Shown here: in pieces, positions 15,457 through 24,704 of the stretch
How positions within the stretch are numbered: the stretch's first letter is position 1
Layout: the number at the start of each line of letters is the position of its first letter
Assembly (NCBI RefSeq): GCF_001442625.1
Contig: NZ_LMZQ01000009.1
Coordinates: 124,001 to 188,000, forward strand
Direction: 5' to 3'
Source: Pedobacter ginsenosidimutans
Lineage (GTDB): Bacteria; Bacteroidota; Bacteroidia; Sphingobacteriales; Sphingobacteriaceae
DNA: 64,000 nt
Translations under genes and position numbers: made by a program
Notes under the pieces: generated by a model
What the model was told of the DNA's origin: nothing
Databases searched by the model: none
The model's input: only the letters and a program-made list of their open reading frames with translations

Positions 15457-16152
15457 ATGAAAGCTTTAATCGTTGATGACAATGATATCGCCAGAACCAC
15501 CTTGGCACATTTGGCAAAAAAAATCCCAAATCTTATCATTGTAAATGATTATGCAAATGCAATAGAGGCTTATCATCATTTACAGACAAATCAAATAGAT
15601 CTGATATTTCTGGATATCGAAATGCCAGAGATGAATGGGATTGAACTTACAAAAAGCCTGTCAGGCAAGGATATCATTATCATTTTTACCTCATCCAAAA
15701 AGGAATATGCATTAGAAGCTTTTGAACTAAATATCGCAGACTATATCCTCAAACCATTTACCCCTGCCAGATTCTTACAAGCGGTGAGTAAAGCCCAGGC
15801 AATATTTGATAGTAGAAAGGAGAATGTGAGGTATGAGAAAGATGAGTTTTTGTTCGTAAGAGATGCTAATATTACCAGGCGATTGAAACTGGATGATATT
15901 TTTTACGCTGAAGCAATGGGTGACTACGTGAAGTTTTACACCAAAGAAAGGATGTTTGCGATTCATGGCACCATGAAGTCTGCAGAAGAGCGTCTGTTAA
16001 AGGATAATTTTATCAGAGTTCATCGCTCATACATTGTGGCCGTTAGTAAAATCGATACACTTCAGGATGGCGGAATCATCATCGATGGAAAATTTATCCC
16101 CGTTGCCGATGCTTACCGAAAAGCACTTAATACCAGAATGAATGTTTTCTAA
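15457..16152 (+). CDS. LytTR-type response regulator
   Basis: 231 residues. The receiver domain (1-120) has acidic DDND, the phospho-acceptor Asp53 in LIFLDIEMPEMNG, and the switch Lys in YILKPFTPARF. The LytTR DNA-binding domain (about 135-231) has FLFVRDANITRRLKLDDIFYAEA, DYVKFYT and FIRVHRSYIVAV. The hybrid kinase gene starts 86 bases downstream and may be its partner, although the kinase has its own receiver and Hpt. Confidence 0.93.
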   Translation: MKALIVDDNDIARTTLAHLAKKIPNLIIVNDYANAIEAYHHLQTNQIDLIFLDIEMPEMNGIELTKSLSGKDIIIIFTSSKKEYALEAFELNIADYILKPFTPARFLQAVSKAQAIFDSRKENVRYEKDEFLFVRDANITRRLKLDDIFYAEAMGDYVKFYTKERMFAIHGTMKSAEERLLKDNFIRVHRSYIVAVSKIDTLQDGGIIIDGKFIPVADAYRKALNTRMNVF

Positions 16153-16238
16153 GCAATAACTAATGATGCCTTTTTAAGCTCTACTGTATGATTAGTTTGA
16201 TTTCAAACATTCATAATTATCAACTTATATTTTAATTT

Positions 16239-18446
16239 ATGATTAACATTTCAACAGTTATGGGCAATAAGCGCTTCGCTTATTTGATTATGCTTACGTT
16301 CATTGCCGATTCAATATTGTTAATTTCTTTGCAGATCAATTCAGCCAACAATACCAGGGAATTGATAAAAAATAACAATACACTTTTACACGAGTTGCGT
16401 TCCAGTAACCACTTGAGGGAAATCGATCGTGATATTTTGGGGGTGGAAAGTAGGATAAGGGCATCTATCGCTACTAATGATACTTCACATCTTGAAGGAA
16501 TCGATCAAAAAATTAATCAGATCGAAAGCTTTCTGGATTCTCTTTCGAGAGATAATGCCGATGTTAACGAAGAAAAATTAATACATCGGCTAAGTGTACT
16601 TGCACTGGATAAAAAGGTCGTAAAAGAGACACTTTTGCGGCGCTACCTTACTTTGGGAAATATGGATGATCAAAGTTCCATCGCTAATCCCCGTGCAAGA
16701 ACAATTTCCAACGAAATTACTTCCATTACGGCTAAAATTTATAGAAGTAGGCAATTGCATATGATTGAGCTGAGTAAAAGGAGCGAGGAAATGGGGGAAA
16801 AGTCAAGTAGGTATGATATTTACTTGTTGATTTTAATTGTTTTGAGTGGTGCAGTCATAGGTTTTCATATTATCCGTCAGTTTCGCAGACAACATTTATT
16901 AATCAAGGAATTGGATGTGGCTGAAAAGAAAGCATCAGTGGCTGCACAAACAAAAGAAAATTTCCTGGCTAATATGAGTCACGAAATTAGAACACCATTA
17001 AGCGGTATTCTAGGTTTTACCAATCTATTGCTGAAAAGACCTTTGGATGCCACTTCTACAGAATTTGTATCCTCAATTCAACGGTCTGGAGAAAATTTGA
17101 TGGCCATTATTAATGACATACTTGACCTTTCAAAAATTGAAGCTGGAATGATGCGCATCACACCGGGAATTTTCAGTATCAATGGATTAATAAATTCTGT
17201 GGAAACACTTTTTTTGGAACATGTAAAAGAAAAGGGCTTAACCATATCCAGCAAAGTTGACGCTTCCATTCCAGATACTTTAACCGGTGACGCCACCAGA
17301 CTTACACAGATTTTAGTTAACCTGATTGGTAACGCCATCAAATTTACACAGCAGGGAAAAATCAACATTGAAGTTTATAAAAAAGAACAGATAGAGAACA
17401 AAGTAACTCTTGGCTTCAAGATTTCTGATACAGGAATAGGGATTGATAAAGGAAAATTAAACGAAGTTTTTGAAAGATTTAACCAGGGTGAAGATTCCGT
17501 TACCAGAAATTACGGTGGAACCGGGCTCGGTTTATCAATCGTGAAAAATTTAATACAGTTGCAAAATGGAAATATTGAAGTTACCAGTGAACAGGGAATA
17601 GGAACTACCTTCCATTTTTACATTCCCTATGTTATTTCTCAAGACCAAATTAGTTCATCAGCGGCTGTGGATACAGCTTATTTTAAAGACAGATCAAATG
17701 TTCCTTTGCGTGTCCTTGTGGTTGATGATAATGCTATCAATCAAAGTTTAATGGAACATTTGTTACTGCAGTGGAACATCGATTTTGATATCGTATCCAA
17801 TGGTTTAGAGGCCATTGAACAGCTTAGCCATCAAAAGTATGAGTTGGTGTTGATGGATATCCAAATGCCACAAATGGATGGCTATACGGCAGCTCAACAG
17901 ATTCGTGAAGTCCTGAAATTAGATATTCCCATTATTGCCATGACGGCACATGCAATGGCGGGCGAAAGAGAAAAATGCTTGAGTAGGGGGATGAACGAAT
18001 ACATCTCCAAACCTATAAAAGAAGAAGAACTTTTTAAACTGATAGCTAATTTTGGATTGCAGGAGCTAGACCAAACAAAAGTAGCAGTTGAAGAAACTGC
18101 TTCCCGCTTTCAATTCTTAGACCTAAATTATATGCGGTCTATTAGCGGTGGCGATATTACATTTGAAAAAACAGTTACCCAGCAGTTTATTGATCACATT
18201 CCAAATCATTTGCAACAGCTTATAGCTGCATATCAAAAAAATGATTTTGCAACCGTAAAACTGAGGGCCCACGATTTTAAAACCAGTATTGCCATGATGG
18301 GATTACTAAACTTGTTAGAAGAGAAATTAGATATACTTGAAATGGTTTCTGAATCCAATGCAACTACAGAACTGGTTATAAAAGAGTTGGAAAATACGCT
18401 GATTCATGCAACTGCCGAAGCAAGAATATTCTTGGAACAATTTTGA
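16239..18446 (+). CDS. Hybrid sensor histidine kinase with REC and Hpt domains
   Basis: 735 residues. Two membrane helices (about 14-32 and 193-212) flank a ~160-residue helical sensor loop (CHASE3-like in length and character). Then come HisKA with His248 (FLANMSHEIRTPL), HATPase_c (NLIGNAIKFTQQG, DTGIGI, GGTGLGLSIVKNL), a receiver (VLVVDDNAINQ, LVLMDIQMPQMDG) and a C-terminal Hpt with the His of LRAHDFKTS. A full four-step phosphorelay can run inside one chain; the LytTR regulator upstream is the likely output. The signal is unknown. Confidence 0.94.
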   Translation: MINISTVMGNKRFAYLIMLTFIADSILLISLQINSANNTRELIKNNNTLLHELRSSNHLREIDRDILGVESRIRASIATNDTSHLEGIDQKINQIESFLDSLSRDNADVNEEKLIHRLSVLALDKKVVKETLLRRYLTLGNMDDQSSIANPRARTISNEITSITAKIYRSRQLHMIELSKRSEEMGEKSSRYDIYLLILIVLSGAVIGFHIIRQFRRQHLLIKELDVAEKKASVAAQTKENFLANMSHEIRTPLSGILGFTNLLLKRPLDATSTEFVSSIQRSGENLMAIINDILDLSKIEAGMMRITPGIFSINGLINSVETLFLEHVKEKGLTISSKVDASIPDTLTGDATRLTQILVNLIGNAIKFTQQGKINIEVYKKEQIENKVTLGFKISDTGIGIDKGKLNEVFERFNQGEDSVTRNYGGTGLGLSIVKNLIQLQNGNIEVTSEQGIGTTFHFYIPYVISQDQISSSAAVDTAYFKDRSNVPLRVLVVDDNAINQSLMEHLLLQWNIDFDIVSNGLEAIEQLSHQKYELVLMDIQMPQMDGYTAAQQIREVLKLDIPIIAMTAHAMAGEREKCLSRGMNEYISKPIKEEELFKLIANFGLQELDQTKVAVEETASRFQFLDLNYMRSISGGDITFEKTVTQQFIDHIPNHLQQLIAAYQKNDFATVKLRAHDFKTSIAMMGLLNLLEEKLDILEMVSESNATTELVIKELENTLIHATAEARIFLEQF

Positions 18447-18546
18447 AAAAAAATAGTATTGCCTGATTATAATTATAAACTAATTGAAAAAGAGGTGGTT
18501 AAGATTATTAGATAGCTTTTTTTAATCCATTAAAATTTATCAGTAC

Positions 18547-19098
18547 ATGGAGAATACAGGTGCGTCAGTAGTAATTACCCACCATATTTTGGCGGGTAAA
18601 CAAAAAGAATATGAAAAATGGTTAGATGAAATCGTACCCATTTCTAAACATTCGGAAGGTTTTATCGATTTACAGATCGTAAGGCCGATTCCTAAATTGA
18701 CATTTGTTTATACAGTTATTATCCGCTTTGATACCATCGATCATCTTAAGCGCTGGATGGAATCTCCAGAACGGAAAAGACTGATTGAAAAAGCGAATCC
18801 TTTTTTCAGAAAAAATGATCGGTATCAGATAAAATCCGGTTTGGATTTTCTTTTCAACGCGGAAAATGAGGATAACAAATCACCTGCTCGATGGAAACAG
18901 TTTCTTGCTACCTGGTCAGCCATTTATCCTTTATCACTCGTCATTCCAATTTTACTATTTCCACTTTTAAGATGGGTAAACATTCCGGTAAATCACTATT
19001 TTGATGCTTTAGTTAGTTCGGGATGTATTGTATTATTGATGGTTTATGTGGTAATGCCAAATTATACCAAGCTGATTAAAAAGTGGCTGTTTAAATGA
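18547..19098 (+). CDS. ABM-domain protein with two C-terminal membrane helices
   Basis: 183 residues. The first ~100 form an antibiotic-biosynthesis-monooxygenase (ABM, dimeric alpha/beta barrel) domain (VVITHHILAGKQKEYEKWLD, FIDLQIVRP, HLKRWMESPERKRL). Then come two hydrophobic helices (WSAIYPLSLVIPILLFPLL and ALVSSGCIVLLMVYVVM). This membrane-anchored ABM form is known in several phyla as an uncharacterised protein. It is followed by a terminator. Confidence 0.85.
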   Translation: MENTGASVVITHHILAGKQKEYEKWLDEIVPISKHSEGFIDLQIVRPIPKLTFVYTVIIRFDTIDHLKRWMESPERKRLIEKANPFFRKNDRYQIKSGLDFLFNAENEDNKSPARWKQFLATWSAIYPLSLVIPILLFPLLRWVNIPVNHYFDALVSSGCIVLLMVYVVMPNYTKLIKKWLFK

Positions 19099-19142
19099 TG
19101 GGATTTAAATATTCCTTTAAGTTATTGCATGTTGGAGTTTAG

Positions 19143-19173
19143 AAAATCACTGTAAAATTGCAGTGATTTTTTT
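19143..19173 (+). terminator. Intrinsic terminator after the ABM gene
   Basis: AAAATCACTG (19143-19152), 8-base loop, CAGTGATTTT (19161-19170) and more Ts. The rest of the gap to 19408 shows nothing that I can assign. Confidence 0.85.
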
Positions 19174-19407
19174 ATGGGTTATAATAGGATAAAAACGCTG
19201 GGAGTTAACTGTTGATGCCAAAATTCAGGTTTATTAGCCAGTTGGATTTCATTTCAAACCATTGATCATTTTTGGCTTTTACCTCTCCATGTGTTTTTTT
19301 GCATATTTAACGACATTTTTTGCCTGTTCATCGAAGAGTAAATTCATTTTAAATGGGTTGGTGGTAGCTTTATATCATCAAATTAAAAGAATTAAAACCC
19401 AAACATT

Positions 19408-19965
19408 ATGGAAATTTTGCAAACACCAGAAAATGCATTGTCTCACTCTACAGTTACGGCAATCATCAATGCACCTATCGAAAAAGTAAACATCGCAGAT
19501 TGGTTATTAAACCTTCCTGATGCTGAATATCAGCGATGCTCAACCCAACATATCGGCGCAGCCATTTCTTCAACTTATGATGGCGAACCGGTATCATTAA
19601 ATGTAGAAACAATTGGTGATGCGCTGATGGTGCAGCATTATGTCGCTGTAGAGCACCGTCCGGATTACTGCAGAATGTTATCAGTATCAGATTCTATCAC
19701 AAAAGGAGGTCGCACCAAAGTTCAAGTTCTATGGGAACTGAAGGCTACAAAAATTGATGATAACACTACCTTGTATACGAACGAAATTCACGCAACGGCA
19801 ACACCGGAAATGTTTGGATACTTGAAAGAACACAATGTGAATCTAGCTGATGCCGCAGCTTCCAGACAAGCTGCTTCTGACGCCCACAACCACGAAGAAA
19901 CACCCAACTTTGCAAAAAGTATCGAAAATAAAGCGTTGACAGGAAAATACAATCAACCTTTCTAA
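19408..19965 (+). CDS. Hypothetical protein, 185 aa, SRPBCC-like
   Basis: No signal peptide. The opening SHSTVTAIINAPIEKVNIADWLLN and later RTKVQVLWELKATKIDDNTTLYTNEIHATAT look like the first and later strands of a START/SRPBCC ligand-binding fold, but the match is weak. The C-terminus is Ala/His-rich. It forms a same-strand run with the lipocalin-like and quinone reductase genes, separated from the former by a hairpin terminator. Confidence 0.65.
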   Translation: MEILQTPENALSHSTVTAIINAPIEKVNIADWLLNLPDAEYQRCSTQHIGAAISSTYDGEPVSLNVETIGDALMVQHYVAVEHRPDYCRMLSVSDSITKGGRTKVQVLWELKATKIDDNTTLYTNEIHATATPEMFGYLKEHNVNLADAAASRQAASDAHNHEETPNFAKSIENKALTGKYNQPF

Positions 19966-19975
19966 TTCAAAACAT

Positions 19976-20005
19976 AATGAGCGTATTCCGGTACGCTCAT
20001 TTTAT
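19976..20005 (+). terminator. Intrinsic terminator, 19976-20005
   Basis: AATGAGCGTA (19976-19985), 6-base loop, TACGCTCATT (19992-20001) and TTTATTT. It sits between two same-strand genes and only 9 bases before the next ATG, so it could also act as an attenuator for the lipocalin-like gene. Confidence 0.8.
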
Positions 20006-20013
20006 TTAAAATT

Positions 20014-20457
20014 ATGGAATCACTGTTTAATAAACTTATAGGAACCTGGGCTTTGGTTGAGTTCATCGAAGTTCCTGTCACTGGCGGTGAGATGACCCAT
20101 CCTATGGGCAAAAATCCGAAAGGACTGATTCTGTATAATCCTGACGGTTATATGTCGGCACAAATTATGGATACTCACCGTATAAACTTTCATCAGGAAC
20201 GTTGGACCAATGCTACGCCGGAAGAATATACACAGGAAGCTTCAACCTATCTTGCGTATTCAGGACCGTTCAAAACGGATGATGAAAAACAGATAGTGAG
20301 CCACAGGATGTATATTTCGCTTTTTCCCAACTGGACGGGGCAAACGCAAAACCGGATTGTCCATTTTAAAGATGGTTTTTTGCATCTTGAAAGTGAGAAA
20401 CCCTTCAACAGTAATTGTCAATTGGTGATTCACAAATTGACGTGGAAAAGAGTTTAA
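20014..20457 (+). CDS. Lipocalin-like domain protein
   Basis: 147 residues matching the cytosolic lipocalin-like domain: NKLIGTWALVEFIEV, KGLILYNPDGYMSAQIMD, EEYTQEASTYLAYSGPF and VSHRMYISLFPNWTGQTQ. Such proteins often accompany oxidoreductases and are thought to bind small hydrophobic ligands; the ligand is unknown. It lies 28 bases before a quinone-reductase gene and probably shares its transcript. Confidence 0.85.
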   Translation: MESLFNKLIGTWALVEFIEVPVTGGEMTHPMGKNPKGLILYNPDGYMSAQIMDTHRINFHQERWTNATPEEYTQEASTYLAYSGPFKTDDEKQIVSHRMYISLFPNWTGQTQNRIVHFKDGFLHLESEKPFNSNCQLVIHKLTWKRV

Positions 20458-20485
20458 AATAATCTGAAATTAAAATTGAAAAAAA

Positions 20486-21454
20486 ATGAAAGTAGTAGTT
20501 ATTACAAAGTATGGCGCTCCTGAAGTACTGAAATTACAAGAATACCCAATTCCGGAAATATCCGGAGACGAAGTCTTAATCGAAGTAAAATCAGCCGGAC
20601 TCAACCGTTCCGATGTTTTACAACGTGAAGGAAATTATCCAACTCCTGCAGATGTTGCTACAGAAATCCCAGGATTGGAAGTTTCCGGGATCATTGTAAA
20701 ATGTGGCCCTAATGTCGTTGATTTTGCAGTTGGAGACAGAGTTTGCGCACTTCTAGCAGGTGGCGGCTATTCGGAATATGTGAGTGTGCGTGAAGGACAA
20801 TGTTTGCCAATTCCTGCTGATCTAGGCTTTGCTGAAGCGGCAAGTTTACCGGAAACAATATTTACGGTCTGGTCTAATGTGTTTCAAAGAGGAAATCTTC
20901 AACCCGGGGAAACCCTTTTGCTCCACGGTGGAAATAGTGGGATTGGAATTACAGGTATTCAAATAGCTAAAGCTTTGGGCTCAAAAGTGATTGTCACCGT
21001 TGGCTCTGATGAAAAAGGACAGAAATGTCTTGAACTCGGTGCTGATTCGTACATTAATTACAGAACTCAGAATTTTGAAACCGAACTTCAGAATGAAGGT
21101 ATAGATGTTATTCTGGATATGATTGGTGGCGATTATTTAAGCAAAAATATAAATATCCTGAATCCGGAAGGCAGATTGATTCATATTAACGCTGTCGATG
21201 GCAGCCGGGTCGATCTTGATATCTGGAAAGTGATGACAAAACGCTTGACCATCACAGGAAGTACACTGAGAAGCAGAACATATGAATTCAAAAAAAAATT
21301 AGCAAAAGAGATCCAGAAAAATGTCTGGCCTTTGATTGAATCTAAACGGTTTAGACCTGTTATTTTTAAAACATTCGCTTTTTCAGAGGCTGCAGAAGCG
21401 CATCGATTGCTTGAAGACGGCTCGCATACAGGCAAAATTATTCTTGTGAGATAG
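20486..21454 (+). CDS. NAD(P)H-quinone oxidoreductase, PIG3-like MDR family
   Basis: 322-residue zinc-free medium-chain reductase. N-terminal GroES-like part (VLIEVKSAGLNRSDVLQREG), then the Rossmann domain with LLLHGGNSGIGITGIQIAK and the NADP-preferring VGSDEKGQKC. The C-terminus (FSEAAEAHRLLEDGSHTGKI) is the quinone oxidoreductase end. It probably reduces quinones or other enones with NADPH. A decayed DUF1275 gene follows 21 bases later. Confidence 0.92.
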   Translation: MKVVVITKYGAPEVLKLQEYPIPEISGDEVLIEVKSAGLNRSDVLQREGNYPTPADVATEIPGLEVSGIIVKCGPNVVDFAVGDRVCALLAGGGYSEYVSVREGQCLPIPADLGFAEAASLPETIFTVWSNVFQRGNLQPGETLLLHGGNSGIGITGIQIAKALGSKVIVTVGSDEKGQKCLELGADSYINYRTQNFETELQNEGIDVILDMIGGDYLSKNINILNPEGRLIHINAVDGSRVDLDIWKVMTKRLTITGSTLRSRTYEFKKKLAKEIQKNVWPLIESKRFRPVIFKTFAFSEAAEAHRLLEDGSHTGKIILVR

Positions 21455-21475
21455 CACAAATTAAATTAATAAACG

Positions 21476-21755
21476 ATGAAAAGAGATGCTGTATTCTATT
21501 CATCCCGGATTATGGCTTTCAGTGCGGGTTTTGTCGATACAAGTACCTTTACGGTTGCAGATGGATTATTCTCTGCCCATATTATAGGAAACTTTATGGT
21601 TTTGCCTATAAATTATCCAATCATCCTCAGCAGCGTGACTTTATAAATCTTACCAACTTTCCGTTTTCATACTAGCTGTCATCTTAACCAGAAAAATAGA
21701 CAGCCTTTATAAAAATGAAAAAGGAATATTTACATTAATCGGTATATTTATTTAA
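21476..21755 (+). pseudogene. Decayed DUF1275 (YoaK-like) membrane protein gene
   Basis: ATG 21476 opens a frame of 56 codons (MKRDAVFYSSRIMAFSAGFV, DTSTFTVADGLFSAHIIGNF) that matches the start of DUF1275 membrane proteins, then hits a stop at 21646. The next family segments appear in other frames: QQRDFINLTNFP, and YQLSVFILAVILTRKID ending at the stop 21753-21755. At least two frameshifts are therefore present, and the C-terminal half of a ~230-residue protein is gone. Confidence 0.75.
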
Positions 21756-21780
21756 AATCACCTTGATTTTTGATGCCTGA

Positions 21781-21875
21781 TTAAATGAATCCTTTTCTTT
21801 CCAGATTCTCGATAATAAGCTCGATAAGCAATAAAAAGCGATTTAAATGTTCAAAGTATTCCTGCTGATCGGTAC
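21781..21875 (-). pseudogene. Gene 3'-end remnant, copy 1
   Basis: Minus strand encodes TDQQEYFEHLNRFLLLIEL, then IIENLERKGFI and a stop (TAA at 21783-21781). The second copy at 25670 encodes nearly the same peptide. Of the codon differences about half are silent, so the segment was once protein-coding. The parent family is not recognised; no start or upstream domain remains. Confidence 0.6.
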
Positions 21876-21910
21876 AACCGTACTTTGATTTGTTCAAAGT
21901 ACGGTTTTTT
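21876..21910 (+). terminator. Strong hairpin beside remnant copy 1
   Basis: AACCGTACTTTG (21876-21887), 7-base loop, CAAAGTACGGTT (21895-21906), then T-run: an intrinsic terminator on the plus strand. The following 21911-22228 is AT-rich with no gene; it should contain the promoter of the SDR gene (GAATTTTG at about 22200-22207 is a -7 candidate). Confidence 0.7.
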
Positions 21911-22228
21911 AATGTCAAATCAGTCTTCTATGCTATCTCAGTATTGTTAAAGTATTCCTTTTAAAGGTTTTTACAACTACGGGGGTAGAAGATTATGTTT
22001 GAACATTTCTTATTCAAAGATAGCAGGTGCAGAATATTGCATTAGAAACTTCTCGTTTATAACAGGTTATAGTTAGATGACTACCAATGGATGGTTGTAG
22101 CGCTCAGCTAAAACTCAGTCATTCATCCTGAATTCACTGATCCTGAAATTGGATACATATGTCTGTAAAATGGATACTTTTACCAGTCCGTGTTCGCCGA
22201 ATTTTGTGCCACAATCAAAATTAAAAAA

Positions 22229-23062
22229 ATGAATACACAAAAAGTATGGTTTATCACAGGTGCATCCAAAGGGATGGGGCTTGAAACTGCCAAACTCGTA
22301 TTGGCAAACGGCGACAAATTGGTAGCTACTTCACGGAATGTTAACGAACTCATGAGCAGCCTTGGCGAAGCTAGCGAAAACTTTCTTCCTCTGGCATTAG
22401 ATATTACTAACGATGGAGCCGTTAGCGATGCCATATTCAAAAGCATTGTGCATTTTGGAAGGCTAGACGTGATATTAAACAATGCCGGCTATTATCTGGT
22501 GGGGAGCTTGGAAGAAATTTCTGAAGAAGAATTCCGTAAAACGCAGGAGGTTAACGTTTTTGGAACAGTGAACATTATTCGTCATGTGCTGCCGTACCTC
22601 CGAAAACAGCAATCTGGACACATCATTAACATTGCTTCAAATATGGGTTACATGGGTTACGCCAATACCGGAAGTTACAATGCGGCTAAATTTGCTGTTG
22701 TAGGTCTTTCAGAAGCATTGGCACAAGAAGTCAAACCCTTTGGCATTAAGGTTACTGTAGTGGCTCCAGGTATGTTCCGTACTAATTTCATGTCTGATCA
22801 TACGCTGGTTGTGGCCAAAAAAAATGTGATCGGTTACGGTAAAAAAGAGCATGCAGCCATGTTGAGCAGTTTTAACGGACACCAGCCAGGCGATCCGAAA
22901 AAACTGGCACAAGCACTGAATGCAATCGTAAAAGCAGAAGAACCTCCCGTTCACCTTATACTTGGACCAGACAGCTATAGCTCTATCCTGGAACACCGGA
23001 ATAAGGAGCAAGCTGAAATGGAACAATGGAAACACCTGTCACTTTCCACCAACTTCGATTAA
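22229..23062 (+). CDS. SDR-family oxidoreductase
   Basis: 277-residue short-chain dehydrogenase of the classical type: the cofactor motif TGASKGMGLETAK, NNAGYYLVG, the catalytic Ser in INIASNMGYMG, and YNAAK (Tyr/Lys). The substrate is unknown. ATG 22229 gives the normal N-terminus (MNTQKVWFITGASKG). The AraC regulator gene begins 18 bases downstream, so the two are likely co-transcribed. It belongs to the remnant-flanked module. Confidence 0.92.
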   Translation: MNTQKVWFITGASKGMGLETAKLVLANGDKLVATSRNVNELMSSLGEASENFLPLALDITNDGAVSDAIFKSIVHFGRLDVILNNAGYYLVGSLEEISEEEFRKTQEVNVFGTVNIIRHVLPYLRKQQSGHIINIASNMGYMGYANTGSYNAAKFAVVGLSEALAQEVKPFGIKVTVVAPGMFRTNFMSDHTLVVAKKNVIGYGKKEHAAMLSSFNGHQPGDPKKLAQALNAIVKAEEPPVHLILGPDSYSSILEHRNKEQAEMEQWKHLSLSTNFD

Positions 23063-23080
23063 TTGATTAAATTTGAGGAA

Positions 23081-24001
23081 ATGAAGAAGACAGATCAATC
23101 ACCTTACCAGATCAGTTCGATTTCTGAACTGCACCGTTTATTTGCACTTTCAAAGCCCGATCATCCTTTGGTAAGTGTGATTGATTTTGCACTGCTGAGC
23201 TACAAACACAGTGATGTATGGAAGCATTTTACGAATGATTTCTACTGCATAGCCATAAAAACTGGTACAAACGGCAAATTCCGTTACGGGCAACAGGACT
23301 ACGATTTTGAAGAAGGGATCATGACATTCACTAAACCAGGACAGGTGTTCTCGGTACGAGAAACAGACGGAAAACAGGTTAATGGCTACATGCTGGTATT
23401 TAAGCCAGCGCTCATCCAGAATTATCCCTTAGCGAAGCGTATTAAAGATTACGGTTTTTTCTCATATTCGGTTGCAGAGGCACTTCATTTATCTGTAAAA
23501 GAAGAAGAAGTTATTTTCTCCCTCCTGAAACAAATGCAGCAGGAGCTAAAAAACAGTATCGATCAATATAGCCAGGATGTGATGGTTTCGCATGTAGAGC
23601 TACTGCTTAGTTACTCAAATCGCTTTTACAACAGGCAGTTCATTACCAGAAAGGCTGTACATCACGATCTTTTAACAAGGTTAGAAGAAATTCTTACGGG
23701 CTATTTTGAAAACGATAAAAAGGCTGTGCTTACGCTTCCCAGTGTCAAAATACTTGCCGATGAGCTTAACCTTTCTGCCAATTACTTAAGTGATATGTTG
23801 CGTAGCCTCACCGGACAGAGCACCCTGCAGTATATCCACAATCATATCATCGAGGCAGCAAAAGTTTTACTTTCTACAACAAGCCTTAATATTAGCGAAA
23901 TTGCTTACCGCTTTGGATTTGAGTATCCTCAGTCTTTTAATAAGTTATTTAAGAAAAAAACCATGCAAACTCCTTTGCAGTATCGGCAATCATTTAATTA
24001 A
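23081..24001 (+). CDS. AraC-family transcriptional regulator
   Basis: 306 residues from ATG 23081. An AraC-type N-terminal ligand domain (about 35-150; FNRUNE-like GIMTFTKPGQVFSVRE) is followed by the double helix-turn-helix at 205-306 (LADELNLSANYLSDML, LNISEIAYRFGFEYPQSFNK). It follows the SDR gene directly and probably controls it. Confidence 0.9.
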   Translation: MKKTDQSPYQISSISELHRLFALSKPDHPLVSVIDFALLSYKHSDVWKHFTNDFYCIAIKTGTNGKFRYGQQDYDFEEGIMTFTKPGQVFSVRETDGKQVNGYMLVFKPALIQNYPLAKRIKDYGFFSYSVAEALHLSVKEEEVIFSLLKQMQQELKNSIDQYSQDVMVSHVELLLSYSNRFYNRQFITRKAVHHDLLTRLEEILTGYFENDKKAVLTLPSVKILADELNLSANYLSDMLRSLTGQSTLQYIHNHIIEAAKVLLSTTSLNISEIAYRFGFEYPQSFNKLFKKKTMQTPLQYRQSFN

Positions 24002-24040
24002 TTCAGCCCATTTTTTTTGATAACCAGTTGAATTTTCTAT

Positions 24041-24062
24041 TTTTGTATTGATCAATACAAAA
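24041..24062. promoter_or_regulatory. TetR operator, perfect 22-bp palindrome
   Basis: TTTTGTATTGA followed immediately by its exact reverse complement, 12 bases before the TetR gene ATG. The core TGTATTGATC-ATACA recurs before the next SDR gene. It is most simply read as the TetR protein's own operator, overlapping its promoter. Confidence 0.8.
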
Positions 24063-24074
24063 GTGATTATATCA

Positions 24075-24656
24075 ATGAAAGGAAGACCTACATTATTTGA
24101 GAATACCGAGTTGGTGAGCAAAGCGCAACAGATTTTCTGGGAAAAAGGATATACGGCAACCTCGCTAAACGATTTGTTGACCGCTACCGGAGTAGGTTCC
24201 GGTAGTTTTTACAACAGCTTTAAAGGAGGGAAGAAGGAAGTTTTCAGCGCAGCAATTCAACAGCGGAGGGAAGCATTTAATGATTTCAGAAAAATACTGG
24301 AAAGAAGCGAGTTTCCGCTGGCGTTGATAAAAGACTTTTTCAGGAGTATAGCCAAAGCAAACCAAACAGATCATTTTAGAGGTTGTATCATAGCAAATAC
24401 AGTTGTAGAAATGACTTTTATTGATGATGAGCTGGAGGCAGATGCCATTCGAATACTAAAAGATGTTGAGCAGATGTTTGTGAACGCAATTGAAAGAGAA
24501 AAGGAATTCGGTCACCTGCAAAACCCATTATCATCGCAAGCTTTGGGTAGATACCTGATCACTTTCTGGTGTGGCCTTAATACCCTCAGAAGAATTTATC
24601 CTGATGAAAAAGTACTCGCAGCGCAAGTAGAAATGCAGCTGGATATTATAGGTTAA
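24075..24656 (+). CDS. TetR/AcrR-family regulator
   Basis: 193 residues from ATG 24075 (MKGRPTLFENTELVSKAQQI); the in-frame earlier codons overlap the operator and are disfavoured. The HTH is at about 28-50 (TSLNDLLTATGVGSGSFYNSF), and the C-terminal domain is of the TetR_C type with FRGCIIANTVVEM. It likely represses itself and the SDR gene 48 bases downstream through the matching operators. Confidence 0.92.
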   Translation: MKGRPTLFENTELVSKAQQIFWEKGYTATSLNDLLTATGVGSGSFYNSFKGGKKEVFSAAIQQRREAFNDFRKILERSEFPLALIKDFFRSIAKANQTDHFRGCIIANTVVEMTFIDDELEADAIRILKDVEQMFVNAIEREKEFGHLQNPLSSQALGRYLITFWCGLNTLRRIYPDEKVLAAQVEMQLDIIG

Positions 24657-24674
24657 ATTTTTTTTGACTAATTG

Positions 24675-24690
24675 TGTATTGATCGATACA
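24675..24690. promoter_or_regulatory. Second TetR operator, before the SDR gene
   Basis: TGTATTGATCGATACA, a 16-base palindrome with one mismatch and the same core as the site at 24041-24062. It lies 14 bases before the ATG at 24705. Confidence 0.72.
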
Positions 24691-24704
24691 AAAATAAAAA
24701 TAAG

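Noticed and set aside
19262..19489. 75-residue ORF upstream of the SRPBCC-like gene
   Set aside because: It overlaps the real gene start in another frame and has no recognisable features.
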